A stretch of 64,000 bases of DNA, from NCBI RefSeq assembly GCF_029867415.1, contig NC_081183.1:64368336-64432335 (forward strand), given 5' to 3'. Positions 10,889 to 21,859 of the stretch are shown piece by piece (within the stretch, counting starts at the first letter, position 1; each line of letters opens with the position of its first letter). Both the position numbers and the translations under genes were made by a program. This stretch comes from Vicia villosa. Lineage: Eukaryota; Streptophyta; Magnoliopsida; Fabales; Fabaceae. The notes under the pieces were generated by a model. It worked only from the letters and a program-made list of their open reading frames with translations. It did no database searches and had not been told where the DNA came from.

Positions 10889-13410
10889 TTATGGGCATAA
10901 ATCCATACTGATATTCTTCAGAATGAACTTAAACCTATATTCAGCAAGGGGTTTTGTAAAGATATCAGCCCATTGATGGTCTGTATCCACAAAGTTTAAA
11001 GAAAGAACACCCTTCTGAACATAGTCCCTAATGAAATGATGTTTAATCTCAATATGTTTAGCTTTGGAATGTAAGATAGGATTCTTAGCTAAACATATGG
11101 CAGAAGTATTATCACAGAAGATAGGAATGTTACTCTCATATATTTGATAATCTTCTGGCTGACTCTTCATCCAGAGCATTTGTGTGCTACACCCAGCAGC
11201 AGCAACATATTTTGCTTCTGTTGTTGAGAGGGCAATGGTAGCTTGCTTCTTGCTATACCAGGAGATCATGTGACTTCCAAGAAATTGACAACTTCCAGAA
11301 GTACTCTTCCTTTCAATTCTATCTCCAGCATTGTCAGCATCACAAAATCCTACTAAGTTGTATTTTTTAGATCTTCTGTAGACTAAACCAACATTAGTAG
11401 TACCTTTCAGATACCTCAGAATTCTCTTAACAGCAGTTAAGTGAGATTCTCTAGGATCTGATTAGAATCTAGCGCACAAACAAACACTGAATAAAATGTC
11501 AGGTCTAGAAGCAGTTAAATATAGAAGAGATCCAATCATACCTCTGTACAACTTCTGATCTACCTTCTTACTTACCTCATCCTTACCTAAAACACACGTT
11601 GGATGCATAGGAGTTTTGGCTTCTTTGCTTTCAGAAAGATTAAACTTCTTCCGAAGTTCTTTCACATACTTCGTTTGATGAACATAAGTTCCATCAGAAG
11701 TTTGATTGATTTGAATCCCAAGAAAATACTCGAGTTCTCCCATCATACTCATTTCAAATTCAGCCTGCATAGACTTAGCAAACTCCTTTCCAAGTGAAGC
11801 ATTAGATGTTCCAAAAATAATATCATCAACACAAAGTTGACAAATTAAAATGTCCTTCTTAGATGTTTTATAGAAGAGAGTCGTATCCACTTGTCCTCTA
11901 GTGAAACCATTGTTCGGAAGGAAAGAACTTAGTCTTTCATACCAAGCTCTAGGAGCTTGCTTCAACCCATACAATGATTTCTTTAGTTTGAAAACATGTT
12001 CTGGAGACTTGGAGTCTTCAAAACTAGGAGGTTGGTGGACATAGAGTTCCTCATCTATATAGCCATTTAAGAAGGCACTCTTAACATCCATCTGATACAG
12101 AGTGATGTTATGTTGAAAGGCAAAAGAAATTAATAAGCGAATAGATTCTAACCTGGCCACTGGTGCAAAGGTTTTTGTATAGTCAATACCTTCTTGCTGA
12201 CTATAACCCTGAGCCACCAGTTTGGCTTTGTTTCTTACCATTTCTCCCTTCTCACTTAGCTTATTTCTTAAAACCCACTTTGTACCAATGATGTTGAATC
12301 CTTTTGGTCTAGGAACAAGATCCCATACACCATTCCTTGTAAACTGATTTAGTTCTTCTTGCATGGCAATTATCCAGTCTGGATCTTCTAGAGCTTGATC
12401 AACAGAAGTTGGCTCGATCAAAGAAACAAGACCTAATTGACATTCTGCATTGTTCTTAAGGAATGCTCTTGTTCTGATAGGATCGTCTTTCTTTCCAAGG
12501 ATCATATCTTCTGAGTGAGCTAAGGTGAGTCTAGAAGATCTTCTGACTGTTGGCTCTTCAGAAATTCTGAGATTCTCTAAAGATGCAGCAACTTGATCTT
12601 CTGATTCTTTGCTTATGAGATTTCCAGCTTTTGAAACTTTGCTTCTTAGTTCTTCAGCTTCTGATATATCAATATCTATATCTGCAAAATTCTAAAACTG
12701 CTTTGGGTTTTCAAGACCAAGCTTATCATCAAATCTGATATTGATTGATTCTTCTACAACCAATGTTTCAGTATTGTATACTCTGTACCCTTTAGAGCGT
12801 TCAGAATATCTAAGAAGGAAACATTTTTGTGCCTTAGAATCAAACTTACCAAGATAATCTTTAGTATTTATAATGAAACAAACACATCCAAAAGGATGAA
12901 AATATGAAATGTTGGGCTTTCTGTTTTTCCACAATTCATAAGGAGTCTTATTTAGAATAGGTCTTATAGAGATTCTATTCTGAATATAACATGCAGTATT
13001 TATTGCTTCTGCCCAGAAGTGCTTAGCCATATTGGTTTCATTGATCATGGTTCTGGCCATTTCTTGTAGAGTCCTATTCTTTCGCTCTACAACTCCATTT
13101 TGCTGTGGAGTTCTAGGGCAAGAGAAATCATGGGCAATACCATTTTCTTTGAAGAACTCCTCAAAGAATCTGTTCTCAAATTCACCACCATGATCACTTC
13201 TGACCTTTATGATTTTGCACTCATTCTCAGATTGAATCTGAGTGCAGAATTCAAAGAACACTGAATGAGACTCATCCTTGTGTTTTAAGAACTTTACCCA
13301 TGTCCAACGGCTATAATCATCTACGATGACTAATCCATATTTCTTCCCTCTGAGAGATGCTGTTTTGACTGGGCCAAACAGATCAATGTGTAGAAGTTCT
13401 AAAGGGTGAA
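10889..13410 (-). pseudogene. pol: C1 pol (integrase, RT, RNase H), 5' truncated with two stops
   Basis: One reading frame on the minus strand from the truncation point at 13410 to the stop at 10889-10891. It begins inside integrase at LELLHIDLFGPVKT and keeps DDYSRW and NGVVERKNRTLQ. RT has MDVKSAFLNGYIDEELYV and LCVDDIIFG (the copia YVDD is CVDD here), and RNase H includes WYSKKQATIALSTTEAKYVA. Two nonsense codons break the frame: 12692-12694 between integrase and RT (after PKQF), and 11462-11464 after LCARF. No frameshift is seen, so C1 pol is much better preserved than C0, as expected for the inner element. Protease and the integrase zinc finger are absent. The ORF seems to extend to 13552, but 13411 onwards is LTR sequence of C0. 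Confidence 0.88.
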
Positions 13411-14022
13411 ACATTAAATGCAGAGCTGTATGGAACATGCAACGCATTAAATGCTCCCAACGGTAATCTTCTCCAACCCCTATAAATATGAAGTTCTGAT
13501 CAGAAGCATAAAGAACAACTCTTGCAAAATACTGAAACACTGCTGAAATCATTACTCACAAACTTCATCTTCAACCTCACAACTATTGTAATATTTAGTG
13601 AGTGTTAAGCTTAGAACTTAAGAGAAATATCACAGTTGTGATTAAAGATTTCTAAGAAGCATTTGAATACTATTGTAAACATTTATTTTACATTGATTGT
13701 AAAAGGTTCCTAGAGTGATCAGTGAGATCAGTAGACTCTAGAAGACTTAGAAGTTTCTAAGTGGTGTATTCCTAGAGTGATCAAGTTGTGATCAGTATAC
13801 TCTAGAAGACTTAGAGAGTATCTAAGTGGAAAACCATTGTAATCAAGATTGATTAGTGGATTAAATCCTCAGCTGAGGTAAATCACTCTAAGGGGGTGGA
13901 CTGGAGTAGTTTCGTTAACAACGAACCAGGATAAAAATAATTGTGTTAATTGTTTTTGTCTTAAGAGTTTTTAAAGTCACACTTATTGAAACCCCCCTTT
14001 CTAAGTGTTTTTCTATCCTTCA
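13411..14022 (+). repeat. C0 3' LTR, 3' part only
   Basis: Plus-strand LTR fragment of 612 bp matching the last half of the C3 LTRs: ACATTAAAT and a TATAAATATGAAG promoter box (near 13481), then the repeated TAGAGTGATCA...TCTAGAAGACTTAGA units (13710-13830), AACGAACCAGGATAAAAAT, and the end CTATCCTTCA at 14022. The first half of the LTR and the end of the env-like ORF are missing. I assign it to C0 because strand and order fit, but an independent fragment is possible. Confidence 0.75.
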
Positions 14023-14575
14023 ACATGTCGGTTAGGAAGGAAGTTAGAATTGTAACAAAGTTAGTCACACTCTGTTAGTTAGTTAGTTTGGAGTGAAAGG
14101 AAGTTGTTATAGAAGTTAGTTGATTTTGATTTGTCTTAGGTTTAAGGTTGTTAGTGAAAGCTGTTAGTAACTGTTTTTGTTGTAGATTTTTGGTGAAGGA
14201 TTTTGCAGCCTTAGTTTCGATTCTGTTTTTCTTGCCATGTGCAGTTTTTTGTTCTCTTGAATTGAATGGTGATGATTCTTTTGTATTCAGGTTTTGTGGC
14301 AACAGGGTTGTATTGTGGTTTATGAACTTTGAAGTGTATGAAAGTATGCACATTCTTAGGAATGTGTGGGATTGATTGTATGTGTGACTGTTTTATGCAG
14401 GGAGTTTGAATCATGGTGCTTAACTATCGCGGGAACCGGATTCGTGGCAGCAGTTTATGAATAATGGATTATGGCATAAAGTTGGGCGTAGCTTGGTCTT
14501 TTGCTGGATTTTTGTAGGTAGTTTGTGTGAATGCTGCCATTTCTTTTGGTTACTTTTCTTTGCAGAATTTTTTGG
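14023..14575 (-). repeat. Fragment of the G4 LTR between C0 and S0
   Basis: 553 bases with no credible gene. The short ORFs here are not supported by codon pattern or homology I can recognise. Assigned to the G4 LTR because S0, with a perfect TTTGG duplication, separates it from 62693 onwards, which leads into the G4 LTR end. Confidence 0.5.
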
Positions 14576-14851
14576 TGTAGCAACCTGCCATAAATATTAA
14601 ATCTAGTGTCGCCACCTATTCTACCAGGGAGAATAGGAAACCCTATGCAGTATAAAGATTCGGGGTAAGATATTATATTCAGGTCAAGGGGAGGTGTTAG
14701 GCACCCTCAACCTTTTCCTAAGGTTTGCATTATAAAGTTAAGGTTTATGGTTGAAATAAAGAAAGATGGCAGACAGTTAATAGAGTTAAAGGCTAATTAT
14801 TTGAACATGATTAGAGTTTAGAGGAGGGGGACTCGCCTTGTTGCCAAGTGC

Positions 14852-14888
14852 CTACGTATCTCCTTAGGGAGAATCAGAGTCAACGTAG
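14852..14888 (-). promoter_or_regulatory. S0 copy of the conserved LTR hairpin block
   Basis: The plus strand starts CTACGTATCTCC and ends CAACGTAG; outer arms CTACGT/ACGTAG and inner arms CTCC..GGAG are self-complementary. On the element strand the order is CTACGTTGACTCTGATTCTC... as in G1. It lies about 280-310 bases from the LTR 3' end. Confidence 0.6.
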
Positions 14889-17755
14889 TTCGGGGACAAG
14901 GTTGTGCGCCTTTGAATTTGATATGATATGGTTTGAAGGTATTTTGAGTTACCTTATCGTAGTTTTGAAAATGCGAAGTTCGCAAGGTATTTTTGAATTA
15001 CCTTATCGTAGATTTGAAAATCGCAGTATTGAAGAGATGAAAATCCGTAGTTTCGTGGTTTAGTGTGTTTTAAATGTTTGGCGTACAACCCTGGTTTTAA
15101 TATGTTACCGTTAGTTGCGATGATCAATAGGTTTGATCACCATAGTTAACGGATTGAATGAAACATTGCTAATTATTCTAATCGATCGATTCGATTATCA
15201 TCGTTAGCAAATTGATGTATTTTAAATAATTATTAATTATTAATTTTCATTGTTATCTCTCGTAATCAATAGATTTGATTATTAATAATAACGAGTTTTT
15301 TTAAAGGGGAATATGCTAATCATCATAACCAATAAGATGGTTAAAACCATTTAGCAAAATATGTTTGTTTGGATTTATGTTATTAAATAATTAGATTATT
15401 AACCATCACGACCAATAAATTTGGTCGAAACGAATAACAATTAAAATCCTAATATTTTGGCCAGCCAAATGGCCAGTGGGATTGGGCAAACCCTAATGCG
15501 TTGATAAACCTATCTCTAGGGTTTTTATGATTTTTATAATTAAGGCTGACTTAATAAATTAAATCGGAATAGTCGAACAATCGGGAAAATAATCCTATGC
15601 CTAATCCTAATTTAATCTTATCCTAATTCTAATTGAATAAAAAATTAAATTATATATATATATACTAAAAACATATTAAGATAATATAACAATTATATAA
15701 ATGAAATATAAATAATATATAAAAAAAATAAAAGAAACCTGGCGGCGAGATCCTGTGTAGCGCCCCTTTGAGGGTTTATCGTATGCCTTCAAACCTGTGT
15801 GCATTGGATCCAATTCTGAAATCATCCAAAGGTGGTGATTGAAAGGTACATGGTGGATTGCATAGCCTCACGCGCACTGGATCCGTATGTGTATTGTTTG
15901 TTGAGAGAAAAAGAAAAAAAAAAGTGGAACGTATGGATCGAGCCCACGCTCCTCTACTCAACAGAGATGCCTCTTTACCACTCCATCCAAGCGTCCTTTT
16001 TGTTTATACCACGCGTTTGATGAAGTATATACAAAACTCTGGGCTATTGGTGGAACAGCGCGCGAGAATTTGAATGGACGAGTGGCTGGACGACACGCCA
16101 TCATCTTCTTCATTTTTCTGGAAAAAAACACAGGGACCTATACCCAGGGTTTTGTGTTGTTGCCATAGTGTCATACCCCAATTTTTGACCTAAGATACCA
16201 CCTCATATCATTTGCATATGCATCATTTGCATCTCTAACAGATTGCATAGTTTATGTTTGCTACTTGTGACTCAGCAGGGTTTAATCAAGAAATCACTCA
16301 TCAGTACAAGTAACAATCAATTAGGGTTTTGTTCTCCCTTCATCTCAAAAGAATTATCTTCATCAACAGTCAACATTTGGTCCTCAAAGATTCATTTCAA
16401 CAAGCTCAGGGACTTTGAATCAACCAGATTAGGGTTTTGACTGAAGACAGTATACTCCTGACTTTTGCTCAGGATTTGACCTAATGACTTGGGACATGAC
16501 CTCAAGACCCCAAGTAAATCATTTTGACCTAATCCATTGGCTCAGGACATCTCCTACACCAGGATTGACCAACAATGAAATTTCAAGTCATCAGATTAGG
16601 GTTTTGAACTATCAGGGACTGAAATCAGGGATCACATTTGGGAAACCCTAAGAATCCCCAGGAAGTCACTCAAAGGTTTCAATCATCTTCAAATAATCCC
16701 TATGACAACATCCAATGGAAATTACATCTCAATTCAAGATCCACAGTCATCAATCTCATCAGGTCGACAATTAGGGTTTTTGACCTAAATCACCTGAACA
16801 ACTGACTTTTTAATCAGAACATGGTGCCACAACTTAAACCATGGCTCAAGGTCCTCCAATAACTCAATGTGATCCATTCATACCATTCATTTGGTGAGGA
16901 TAGCCTGGTTCTTTTGAAATCTCCAGAAACGCGATTCGTTTGAAAAAGTCAACTATACAAGATCACCATTGACTTTTGGGGAATTTTGGTCAACCATGAC
17001 TTTTGAAGTTTTGAATCATCAATATATGATATATGAAGTCATTTGATCAAGAAAAATCAAGAAAATCAATCAAGAATCAAAAAGTCAAAAGTTTGACTTT
17101 CCATACTTAGAAAAATTCTAAGTGTTTTTCAATGGTTTTTTTCCAAACTTTGGAAGGGAATTTCTCAAAATTTCACCTACAAACTGAAAAAAACTTCCAA
17201 CATGAAAGTTGTAGATTTTGATCCAATAAACAACTTTGTCACATATGATGATTTTCCAAAAGATCAACCATTTAAGAGATATGGAGCTTCAAAGTTGGTA
17301 TCTTTTGAAAATTTCACTTAAAATCTCATTTTCTTCAAAGTTCATGGATCTTTTTCACCCATTTCCTTAAAGGTCTTGAAGAAACTTCCAACTAGGGTTT
17401 TGAAGTACATAATATGAGCTTTCCAAAATGTCCAAGATCATGAAAAAATATGGAGTGTAGCCTTGGTTTTGAATTTTGTCATTAGAGGTCATTATGCATG
17501 AAATTTCAAACCATTTTCACTAAGTTTCAATGCTATATGACCTATAATGCAAGTGATGACACACCAATGCAATAATTGAGAGATATTTTCTGATTTGAAG
17601 ATCAGAATGGAAGAGGATAAGAAGCTTGAGATTTAACCATGGTTTAGTCACTTTTAACCATTTGCATTTAATGTGAAAGATTCCATTTTATCTCTTAAGC
17701 CAAATCATCATTCTTGGATCAAATTGCAAAGGCTTTGAGTTCAGAATCCTTGGCC

Positions 17756-17763
17756 TATAAATA
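17756..17763 (+). promoter_or_regulatory. G1 5' LTR TATA box
   Basis: TATAAATA in the context GGCCTATAAATAGAGG, about 1.6 kb into the LTR; the same box is at 57659-57666 in the 3' LTR. Likely Pol II core promoter; transcription would start about 30 bases downstream, giving a leader of over 3 kb before the PBS. Confidence 0.75.
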
Positions 17764-18670
17764 GAGGTCCAAACTCCATTCAAAAACACACCAAAACCTC
17801 ACAAATTATAGGTTTTCTCTTTCTTTCTTAGAATGCAAGTTTCTTAAGTTTCAAGGAGGTAGAAATTCCAACCTCCAAATCCTTGAAGTTCTGGCCAAAG
17901 TGATGATTCCAACAACTTCTAAACATAAATTAGGAAGTGTTTGAACCACTCACACACCTCAAATTACCCCAAAACTCAGAATTGCATTTCAACCTCCATA
18001 TGAACACATAATGAGCCTTATCATGCCAATTTTCATTCTAGCTCATTTCTGTCCAAGTTAAAAATCCAAACACATTCCATATACCATATATGAACTATCC
18101 CAACCATCACCAACAATCTGAAACACCTCTATCATCAAATTCGATCCTCACTTGAGCCATACTGCAGATCGGGTACCATGGACTGATCAAGAGGTTTCCA
18201 GTTCATTCCAAGACTTCAAACATCTGTAACGCCTCCAGGCACGATTTCAATTTCCAGTTTTGCCATTTTTAAGGTGAGTGCTCCTGAACTTCAAACTCAT
18301 ACATACATGCATCATAAATGAAATATTGATACACCATCTTGTTTCTGCACCTATGAGGATCATTAACCCTCAATCAATTGCATCATATCATGATCATACA
18401 CGATTTCACAATGATTTGTCATATTAGGGTTCTTCGTGTTCATCAGAAAATTGATAGCCCTAGGGTAAAAATAAATGAAATTAAAGATCACCATCATGAT
18501 CCTTGTGAAAAACCGAGCAAGATAGACCCTTTACTTGATCAATTTGGTCCAGTTTCAAAGATTTTTGAAAATCAAATTAGGGTGTGTTCTTGGCGCCATT
18601 TTTGTTCAGGAAATTCAAATATTTCATTTTAAAATATAATTAAATGGAGGCATACATATAACAAGTTGCG

Positions 18671-18735
18671 CGCGCAGCTCAGTTGGTCATTGTTTTGGTT
18701 GGCAAGCGTGGGTGCGTGGGTTCAAGCCCTAGTGA
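18671..18735 (+). other. tRNA-like segment with Pol III A and B boxes in the G1 5' LTR
   Basis: AGCTCAGTTGG (18676-18686, A-box like) and GGTTCAAGCCC (18719-18729, B-box like) start 43 bases apart, then a T6 run at about 18748 that could end Pol III transcription. The acceptor ends do not pair, so it is not a working tRNA; a tRNA- or SINE-derived insert kept in both LTRs is more likely. The 3' LTR copy (58614-58685) has the better A box, TAGCTCAGTTGG. Confidence 0.55.
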
Positions 18736-20543
18736 AGACAAAACCAAATTTTTTACAACTATTTTTCTTCATTTTCTTAACAACTTCACTCAATTAATTA
18801 ACCATTCAAATCAATTCATTTTTGCTTCATTTTTTGCAAACTTCTTATTTAATATATATATTTTATGAATATAAAAAAAATCACAAAAAAAATGTTTATT
18901 TAATATGTTTTTAATAGGTTTAAAGTAACATGTTCTTAAGTGTTTTTTAATACTTTAAATATTGTTTTTATTTGATTTTTCAAACCTAATCACTTGTAAA
19001 TATTTTTGTGATCAAACCCTATTTTTTTTTAGGTCTTAATTAAGCATAAAATTCGTTTTTATCTTAATTAAGTTGACTTTTGTCAAAATTCAAATTGTTT
19101 TAAAACAAGCGATCACTGTTTTTCAAAATGATAAACCATTTCTTTTTGAGTTTTTCTTTTCAAAAGAAACTATTGATTAAATCTTTTTGGATTGATCAAT
19201 TGATTTTAAAAATACCATGGGCCTCCATGTAGGTATAAGTCCCAAGCCCCTTTTGTACATACCCTTTCCTTTTTCTTTGTACAATTTTTCTTTAAACATA
19301 AAACTTCTTTCAAAACAAAACTTTCAAGCTTTTCAAAACAACGAAACCTCGCGTTTGTTAATAAAAGAATCAACCATGTTTTATAAAATAAACCAGGGGC
19401 CTCCATATAGGTATAAGTCCCATCCCTTTACATGAAATTAGGTATTTCATTTGTACATACACCTTTTTGTACATACCTCGATCAGTTTGATTTTTTAAAC
19501 TTTGAATAACAAATCAAAAATGAAGGTTTTCTTTAACTTTGAATACCATGGGCCTTCATGTAGGTATAAGTCCCGAGCCCTTTTGTAAATACTTGTTTAC
19601 ATAGCTTTTGAATAAACTCAAGTGGGCCTCTCCCCGAGTATAAGTCCCGAGCCCGTGTATACAAATGGATCATGCTTACAGGTATATTTCCTTCATAAAC
19701 TCCATTATATACACACACTTTGTCACATATATATGTAATTGTTCATACTTGTTCATGTTTGTCCATGTTTGTTCATACTTGTTCATGTGTTTGTTCATGT
19801 TATATATATATATATATATACTTGTTCAACTTAGTACAACACTAGGTTCCCCATAGCCTCCTATTGGGCTTCGTGCAAAGAATCTCCCTAGTTTAGGTTA
19901 GGACATAGAGTATGGTTTCCCGGTGAAATCGCTCTAAGAGCTCAAACCAACTATACCACGCCTCCTCTTGGGCTTCGTACAAACGACTTGTCCCTCCCAT
20001 AGCCTCCTCTTGGGCTTACAATGCAAGGACCCTCGGATAGCCTCCTCTTGGGCTTCGTACAAGGACCCACATGCTTCTTATAAGCATCCCCAATATCCAA
20101 AACAAATACCCTAGGAGATTAGACATTTTTCATCTCTATGATAGGAGTATCTCTTCTATATCATCACAAACAATCAATCAATCAAACTTCTTTTTGCCAC
20201 AAGGTTGGCTAATCAATCAAACTGTTTTGCCACCATACTGGCTGATTAATCAAAGTTTTTATCACAAGGCTGACTTCATTGAAACTTTTGCCACAAGGCT
20301 GGCTGATTAATCAAAACTTTTTGTCACAAGGCTGACTTCATTGAAAGTTTTTGCCACAAGGCTGGTTAAACAAAAAAACATCTTTATCATTCTAAGCGCC
20401 ATAAGTGGCACAGCCCAGGGCTTATAATGAAAAGATTTTCAAACAAAAATCAAACAGATGTATGTGATGATATAGATTAGATACATCGAACATTAAGATG
20501 ACATTTGTCTCTTTTCCTTTGCTTCCACTAGCATAAGTGGGAA

Positions 20544-20702
20544 CTACGATTGCTCTGATTTTCTCAACATCCCTTTGAGAATACGTAGGCACAAGGTCGT
20601 ATCCTTGGCGAGCAAAACTTCTCTCTCAAACCACTCAAACCTTAGCACCCGTAGACCCCGAGCTACAGATGCTCTGATTCCCTCTAAGGGATATGTATGC
20701 AG
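20544..20702 (+). promoter_or_regulatory. Two copies of the conserved LTR hairpin block in the G1 5' LTR
   Basis: Copy 1 (20544-20588) starts CTACGATTGCTCTGA and ends GAATACGTAG, with an inner TTCTCA/TGAGAA pair. Copy 2 (20663-20702) starts CTACAGATGCTCTGA and ends ATGTATGCAG. Both are self-complementary at their ends and share GCTCTGA with G2 and S0. The same pair is at 60492-60536 and 60611-60650 in the 3' LTR. Confidence 0.6.
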
Positions 20703-21048
20703 AGGATCGCGATGATCTTTGCGAGCATAATCAAACAAACACCTTAGGTCCCACCTATGTCAACAGAACCTCTCAATAACATGGAATGAAAAACATAGCA
20801 AAGAAACCTATAGAGTACTATAGATACGTTGGGTGCTAATACCTTCCCTTCGTATAACCAACCCTCTTACCCAAGATCCCTCCCCCACTTTTAAGGTCAT
20901 TGCAACTTTTTTCCTTTTCCTACTTTGGAAACAATAAAAAGTTTGGTCGAAACAAAAGAAAAATCATTTTTTTGAGCACTCGAGCCCAAAGAAGGCATCA
21001 GGTGTCTCATCCCGAAAAAAGATACGATTTTTCCCCTGCGACAGAAAA

Positions 21049-21068
21049 TGGCGACTTCACTGGGGACC
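21049..21068 (+). promoter_or_regulatory. G1 primer-binding site
   Basis: TGGCGACTTCACTGGGGACC begins five bases after the LTR end. The TGGCGACTYCRCTGGGGA type is the Ogre/Tat PBS, described as matching a tRNA-Arg 3' end. The same 18 bases occur in G2 (43761-43778, minus). Confidence 0.9.
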
Positions 21069-21859
21069 ATCTTTTTATTGTTTCTAAAGGAAGGGTTATT
21101 TCTAATTGTTATGTTTTTATTTATGTTACATGTGTGGTTCTGGTTCTGTTACATGTATGGTTCTGTTACAAGTGATACATTATGGACAAATCCTAACCCG
21201 GATTAAGTACACATAAGAATTAGGTGGAGGGTATAGTCATGTACAGGCGTACGTGAGAATCCTTCCGCTCAGTGGAGGTTCCTTGTTGGTAATATATGTT
21301 TAGCATGTTTCGTAGCGAAGACATTATTGCTTTCATTGAACTGTAGAAGCTGAGTTGGCCGTAGAACCCCAACCCATCCTGGCCTTATTAGGTTGTGGCG
21401 CAGAAACTATTCAGGTGAAGACTTGGATTAGTTGTCATGCGGAGAGCCACACTTAGACGAGTTTTTCTTGAGAATATTGCTAGCTCACAAGTTCAATTGT
21501 GCAAGCCGGTAATATCCGAAAGAAAAATGTAGACTCTGACGTATCAGTAGAACATGTTGTGCAAGTGATAAACCCTAGTACTATCCCATGTTTGGTTCTC
21601 TGACCTCATGCTCGTGACGCTGGACCTTTGAACCTGTGTGTACCATGTTTGAATTACCATGTTTGCGTTACCATGTTTGCGTTACCATGTTTGCGTTACC
21701 ATGTTCGCATTACCATGTTTGCTTTACCATGTTTGAATGCGTGGCATCCATGCATCCATGCATTCATACATTCATTAAAAAACCCATCTTTTTCCATAAA
21801 AACATGATTTTTCCAAAAAATTTAGAGAATTTTCTTTGCAAACATTATAGGATTAAGTT
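21069..21859 (+). other. G1 leader between PBS and ORF1, with a 14-bp tandem repeat
   Basis: Non-coding leader of about 790 bases. At 21641-21738 a 14-base unit (TACCATGTTTGCGT and variants) repeats seven times; every unit contains an ATG, so the leader is full of upstream start codons that would hinder simple scanning to ORF1. Nothing else coding is visible. Confidence 0.75.

Larger units (their letters stand above)
5839..13410 (-). mobile_element. C1: SIRE-type copia element inserted in C0, 5' end lost
   Basis: Minus-strand element inserted in the env-like ORF of C0. It starts on the plus strand with TGAAGGATAG, the reverse complement of the LTR end. Reading leftwards from 13410: integrase (from HIDLFGP), RT, RNase H, spacer, env-like ORF in two frames, 3'UTR, PPT and 3' LTR (5839-7001). 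Its 5' LTR, gag, protease and integrase N-terminus are missing: at 13410/13411 the integrase joins a plus-strand LTR fragment. The left 5-bp flank is AAAAC (5834-5838), and the base run after 14022 (ACATG) does not match. The joint is therefore a deletion or rearrangement, not a clean element end. Confidence 0.85.
1..14022 (+). mobile_element. C0: decayed SIRE/Maximus-type Ty1/copia element, 5' end outside the window
   Basis: Plus-strand copia element seen from the end of gag to the end of its 3' LTR. Order seen: gag tail (2-328), protease-integrase-RT-RNase H (213-3313), spacer, env-like ORF (from 3821), then a minus-strand element (C1) inserted at 5838/5839, and an LTR remnant (13411-14022) ending CTATCCTTCA like the LTRs of C3. 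The domain order PR-INT-RT-RH is that of copia; a third ORF after pol places it in the SIRE/Maximus lineage. It has at least five stop codons and a frameshift in pol, so it is old and inactive. Its 5' LTR, PBS and most of gag lie left of the window. If 14022 is its true end, the target duplication would be ACATG (14023-14027), which cannot be checked here. Confidence 0.85.
16169..21043 (+). repeat. G1 5' LTR (4,875 bp)
   Basis: Starts TGTCATACCCCAATTTTTGA and ends TTTTTCCCCTGCGACA. Very similar to the 3' LTR, which is 43 bp longer mainly because of one indel near 58126-58168. Contents in order: TATAAATA box (17756-17763), a tRNA-like A-box/B-box segment (18671-18735), spaced repeats of GGCCTCCATGTAGGTATAAG (19210, 19390, 19550, 19625), a TTGTTCATAC/ATGTTTGTT series with (TA)n (19735-19820), GCCTCCTCTTGGGCTTCGTA repeats (19855-20060), TTTTGCCACAAGGCTGGCTG repeats (20190-20370), and two conserved hairpin blocks (20544-20702). 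ORFs inside it are shadows. Confidence 0.95.

Noticed and set aside
5839..14022. A single complete element between two LTRs
   Set aside because: The two LTR sequences are in opposite orientation and the flanks AAAAC and ACATG do not match, so this is not one insertion.
14148..14375. 75-residue ORF between C0 and S0
   Set aside because: No domain, no neighbours, inside what I read as the G4 LTR.
18671..18735. Functional tRNA gene
   Set aside because: A and B boxes are present but the acceptor stem does not pair; at best a tRNA-derived relic.
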